A DNA stretch of 7,940 nucleotides, from contig CAZWOB010000088.1 of NCBI GenBank assembly GCA_964635295.1, positions 1 to 7,940 on the forward strand. The letters are read 5' to 3'. This DNA comes from Waddlia sp964635295. GTDB lineage: Bacteria > Chlamydiota > Chlamydiia > Chlamydiales > Waddliaceae. The stretch's first letter is position 1. Each line of letters opens with the position of its first letter. This document shows positions 6,783 to 7,940 of this stretch, piece by piece. A program made the translations under genes and the position numbers. The notes under the pieces are model-generated. The model was given only the letters and a program-made list of their open reading frames with translations. It did no database searches and was not told the DNA's origin.

Positions 6783-6797
6783 GACAGGCAAAATTTT
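6755..6797 (-). terminator. Intrinsic terminator for the leftward 154-aa gene, inside the permease 3' end
   Basis: TGCCT (6763-6767) pairs with AGGCA (6786-6790) and TCTCAT (6769-6774) pairs with ATGAGA (6779-6784), with one mismatch and a CAAC loop. On the minus strand the stem is followed by eight T residues (complement of 6755-6762), the classic layout. It lies 29 nt after the stop of the leftward gene. On the plus strand only AAATTTT follows, so it may stop permease transcripts weakly as well. The permease stop codon (6780-6782) is within the right arm. Confidence 0.85.
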
Positions 6798-6819
6798 CCG
6801 GTGAATCTAAACAGTAATT

Positions 6820-7284
6820 CTATCTACGAATAGAAGCCGCAATCTTTTTTCCCCAAATTCCATAAGCTGTAAAAATGACTTTTTCGTATTCGTTAACAGG
6901 TCGGTCTTTGCAAGTAACTTTTCCAAAAGAAACTTTACTATCGTCATTCCAAACCATTTCTACTTCCTTAGAACCTAACTTCTTAAGTTGACTTGGATGA
7001 AGAATCAAAAAATTCCCATGATCAGTGCAAAAAACTGTACCTAAGCTTTTTTCCTGAGCAATTGTTCGACAATCACGAAAAGCTCTTGGATTTTCAGCAT
7101 TGATTAATGAGACAGCGACTTTTTTAGCTCCTGCTTCAATATGTACACGTACAATATTTTGAACTATGAGATCTGTTTGATGTTTTGCAAAATGAGACCA
7201 TGTTATATATTTTTCCATCCCCATAAAAGGTTTGTCACCCGTTACTTCCGACCATTTTGTCTGCCCTGCGACGATTGAAGTCAT
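6820..7284 (-). CDS. Unrecognised 154-aa cytoplasmic protein
   Basis: I do not recognise this family. The protein is soluble-looking, with no signal peptide or membrane helix. It has alternating beta-like and helical stretches (KKVAVSLINAENPRAFRDCR, 54-73; LGTVFCTDHGNFLILHP, 81-97) and a basic C-terminus (WGKKIAASIRR). Three cysteines (C72, C86, C125) are scattered without a metal-binding pattern. The gene is well supported as real: the ATG at 7284 has AAGGAG 6 nt upstream (7291-7296), a perfect consensus promoter lies about 40 nt before the start, and a strong terminator follows the stop. It is therefore a monocistronic unit. Base composition is clearly AT-richer than the iol genes. It diverges from the acidic gene on its right, which may point to a shared role. 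Confidence 0.85.
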   Translation of the reverse strand: MTSIVAGQTKWSEVTGDKPFMGMEKYITWSHFAKHQTDLIVQNIVRVHIEAGAKKVAVSLINAENPRAFRDCRTIAQEKSLGTVFCTDHGNFLILHPSQLKKLGSKEVEMVWNDDSKVSFGKVTCKDRPVNEYEKVIFTAYGIWGKKIAASIRR

Positions 7285-7321
7285 GCTTATCTCCTTCTAT
7301 TCATGTTTAATATTTCTTAAT

Positions 7322-7350
7322 ATTATATCTTAACGATTCTTTAATGTCAA
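7322..7350 (-). promoter_or_regulatory. Perfect consensus sigma70 promoter of the 154-aa gene
   Basis: On the minus strand TTGACA (7345-7350), exactly 17 bases, then TATAAT (7322-7327) matches the sigma70 consensus at all 12 positions. Transcription would start near 7315, giving a leader of about 30 nt with the AAGGAG site. Two TTAATATT copies (7307-7314 and 7317-7324), spaced 10 bp, lie over the -10 and start region. Confidence 0.85.
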
Positions 7351-7358
7351 TATTTGAA

Positions 7359-7387
7359 TTGAAATTTTTTCTATAATGTTTTATAAT
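7359..7387 (+). promoter_or_regulatory. Strong sigma70-type promoter of the acidic-protein gene
   Basis: TTGAAA (7359-7364, 5/6) is followed by 17 bases and a perfect TATAAT (7382-7387). The predicted start near 7394 leaves a leader of about 29 nt before the ATG at 7423. A second TATAAT at 7372-7377 has no proper -35 box. The -35 box lies only 8 bp from that of the opposite promoter. Confidence 0.75.
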
Positions 7388-7422
7388 ATTTACTGATAGG
7401 AAGATTTTTTTAGGGGGAATAT

Positions 7423-7940
7423 ATGTCTGGATACGATTATGGATCTCATGATTCTTTTTCACAGGATTTTGATGCTTTAGATTTTTTTGGGGGCTTAGAA
7501 GCTGACGAGTCTTCAACTGTTGATCAAGAACCTGAAATGATCACAAAAACAATGTTGGCGAGCTTTAATGATATAAAAGAAAATAGAGGTGTTTTTTTCG
7601 ATGAGAGAACATTTGCAGAAAGAAATATTACTCATAAAACTGAATCTGACTTACCTGACGATATCATAGCAGTTAGGTTTACCGGAAAACGGGGGGAAAA
7701 AACTGTACAAGCAGAAACAAAAGCTGAGTTCAAAGGCCTACTGGATCAACTCGATCACATCGAATTCCATGCAAGAGGTAGAGATGGTGAAGAAGTTGTC
7801 AGGTCTCTAAGTACAAGAAACGTTACAGTCGGACAGATGAGTGATGAAGAATACGCCGAAATTCATGGGGCAGCAATGCGCTCACTGGCAGAGCTGGCTG
7901 AAAAGTACCGTGAACACGCCGAAGCTGTGGATGATGAATC
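7423..7940 (+). CDS. Unrecognised acidic protein, 3' end cut off by the window edge
   Basis: The frame is open from the ATG at 7423 to the right edge, giving 172 codons without a stop. I do not recognise the family. The N-terminus is rich in aromatic and acidic residues (YDYGSHDSFSQDFDALDFF, 4-22), probably disordered, with no signal peptide. A middle part has beta-like segments (IIAVRFTGK, 81-89; IEFHARGRDGEEVVRSL, 113-129). From about 139 the sequence is a charged, Ala/Glu-rich stretch (MRSLAELAEKYREHAEAVDD) likely to be helical or coiled coil. The protein is strongly acidic overall. AGGGGG, a partial ribosome binding site, lies 5 nt before the ATG, and a strong promoter precedes it. It could be a host-interaction or assembly protein in a host-associated bacterium, but no motif shows this. 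Confidence 0.8.
   Translation, partial: MSGYDYGSHDSFSQDFDALDFFGGLEADESSTVDQEPEMITKTMLASFNDIKENRGVFFDERTFAERNITHKTESDLPDDIIAVRFTGKRGEKTVQAETKAEFKGLLDQLDHIEFHARGRDGEEVVRSLSTRNVTVGQMSDEEYAEIHGAAMRSLAELAEKYREHAEAVDDE

Noticed and set aside
7372..7377. First TATAAT upstream of the acidic-protein gene
   Set aside because: The best -35 box in reach (TTGAAT at 7354-7359) is only 12 bp away; the TATAAT at 7382 has the proper 17-bp partner.
7307..7516. Minus-strand open frame of 69 codons over the divergent promoters
   Set aside because: It runs antisense to the acidic gene's 5' end and across both promoters; its AT-rich, Lys/Asn/Ile-rich product is typical of non-coding DNA.
1..7940. tRNA, rRNA, CRISPR arrays, insertion sequences, integrase attachment sites
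   Set aside because: I saw no cloverleaf-like segment, spaced repeats, transposase motif or terminal inverted repeats.

Overview
The window is a myo-inositol degradation locus set in more AT-rich DNA. Four genes run leftward from about 5522 to 154 in the order iolB, iolC, iolD, iolE. They encode 5-deoxyglucuronate isomerase, a kinase fused to an aldolase-like DUF2090 domain, trihydroxycyclohexanedione hydrolase and inosose dehydratase. Together they cover the steps from 2-keto-myo-inositol to the cleavage of 2-deoxy-5-keto-gluconate-6-phosphate. The entry dehydrogenase (iolG) and the malonic semialdehyde dehydrogenase (iolA) are not in the window. The genes are packed tightly: iolB/iolC and iolD/iolE join through 4-base ATGA stop/start overlaps, while iolC runs 113 bases into iolD.

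Left of iolE, after 59 bases, the first 31 codons of a leftward gene with a signal peptide are visible (1-94, cut by the window edge). Right of iolB, a 105-bp divergent control region holds a good sigma70-type promoter and a perfect 10-bp inverted repeat across its -10 box. It leads rightward into a 12-TM sugar permease of the fucose permease (FHS) branch of the major facilitator superfamily, plausibly the inositol importer. The end of that gene is also the stem of an intrinsic terminator for the next gene, which is convergent.

From 6820 rightward the DNA is clearly AT-richer. It carries two divergently transcribed genes I do not recognise: a 154-aa protein (leftward, behind a perfect TTGACA-17-TATAAT promoter) and an acidic protein that runs off the right edge (rightward, TTGAAA-17-TATAAT). 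There is no gene-free stretch longer than about 140 bases.

The organism is a bacterium using ordinary sigma70-like promoters and AAGGAG/AGGAGG ribosome binding sites. Five of the seven genes have such a site exactly 6 nt from the start codon. A Sec signal peptide and a fused IolC-DUF2090, an architecture I associate with Gram-negatives, suggest a Gram-negative. The GC-rich iol block inside AT-rich flanks suggests the operon was acquired. The two unrecognised genes would fit a host-associated lineage such as an environmental chlamydia, but that is only a guess. Apart from the details listed as findings, the core is a conventional inositol operon; I do not see a clear new system.
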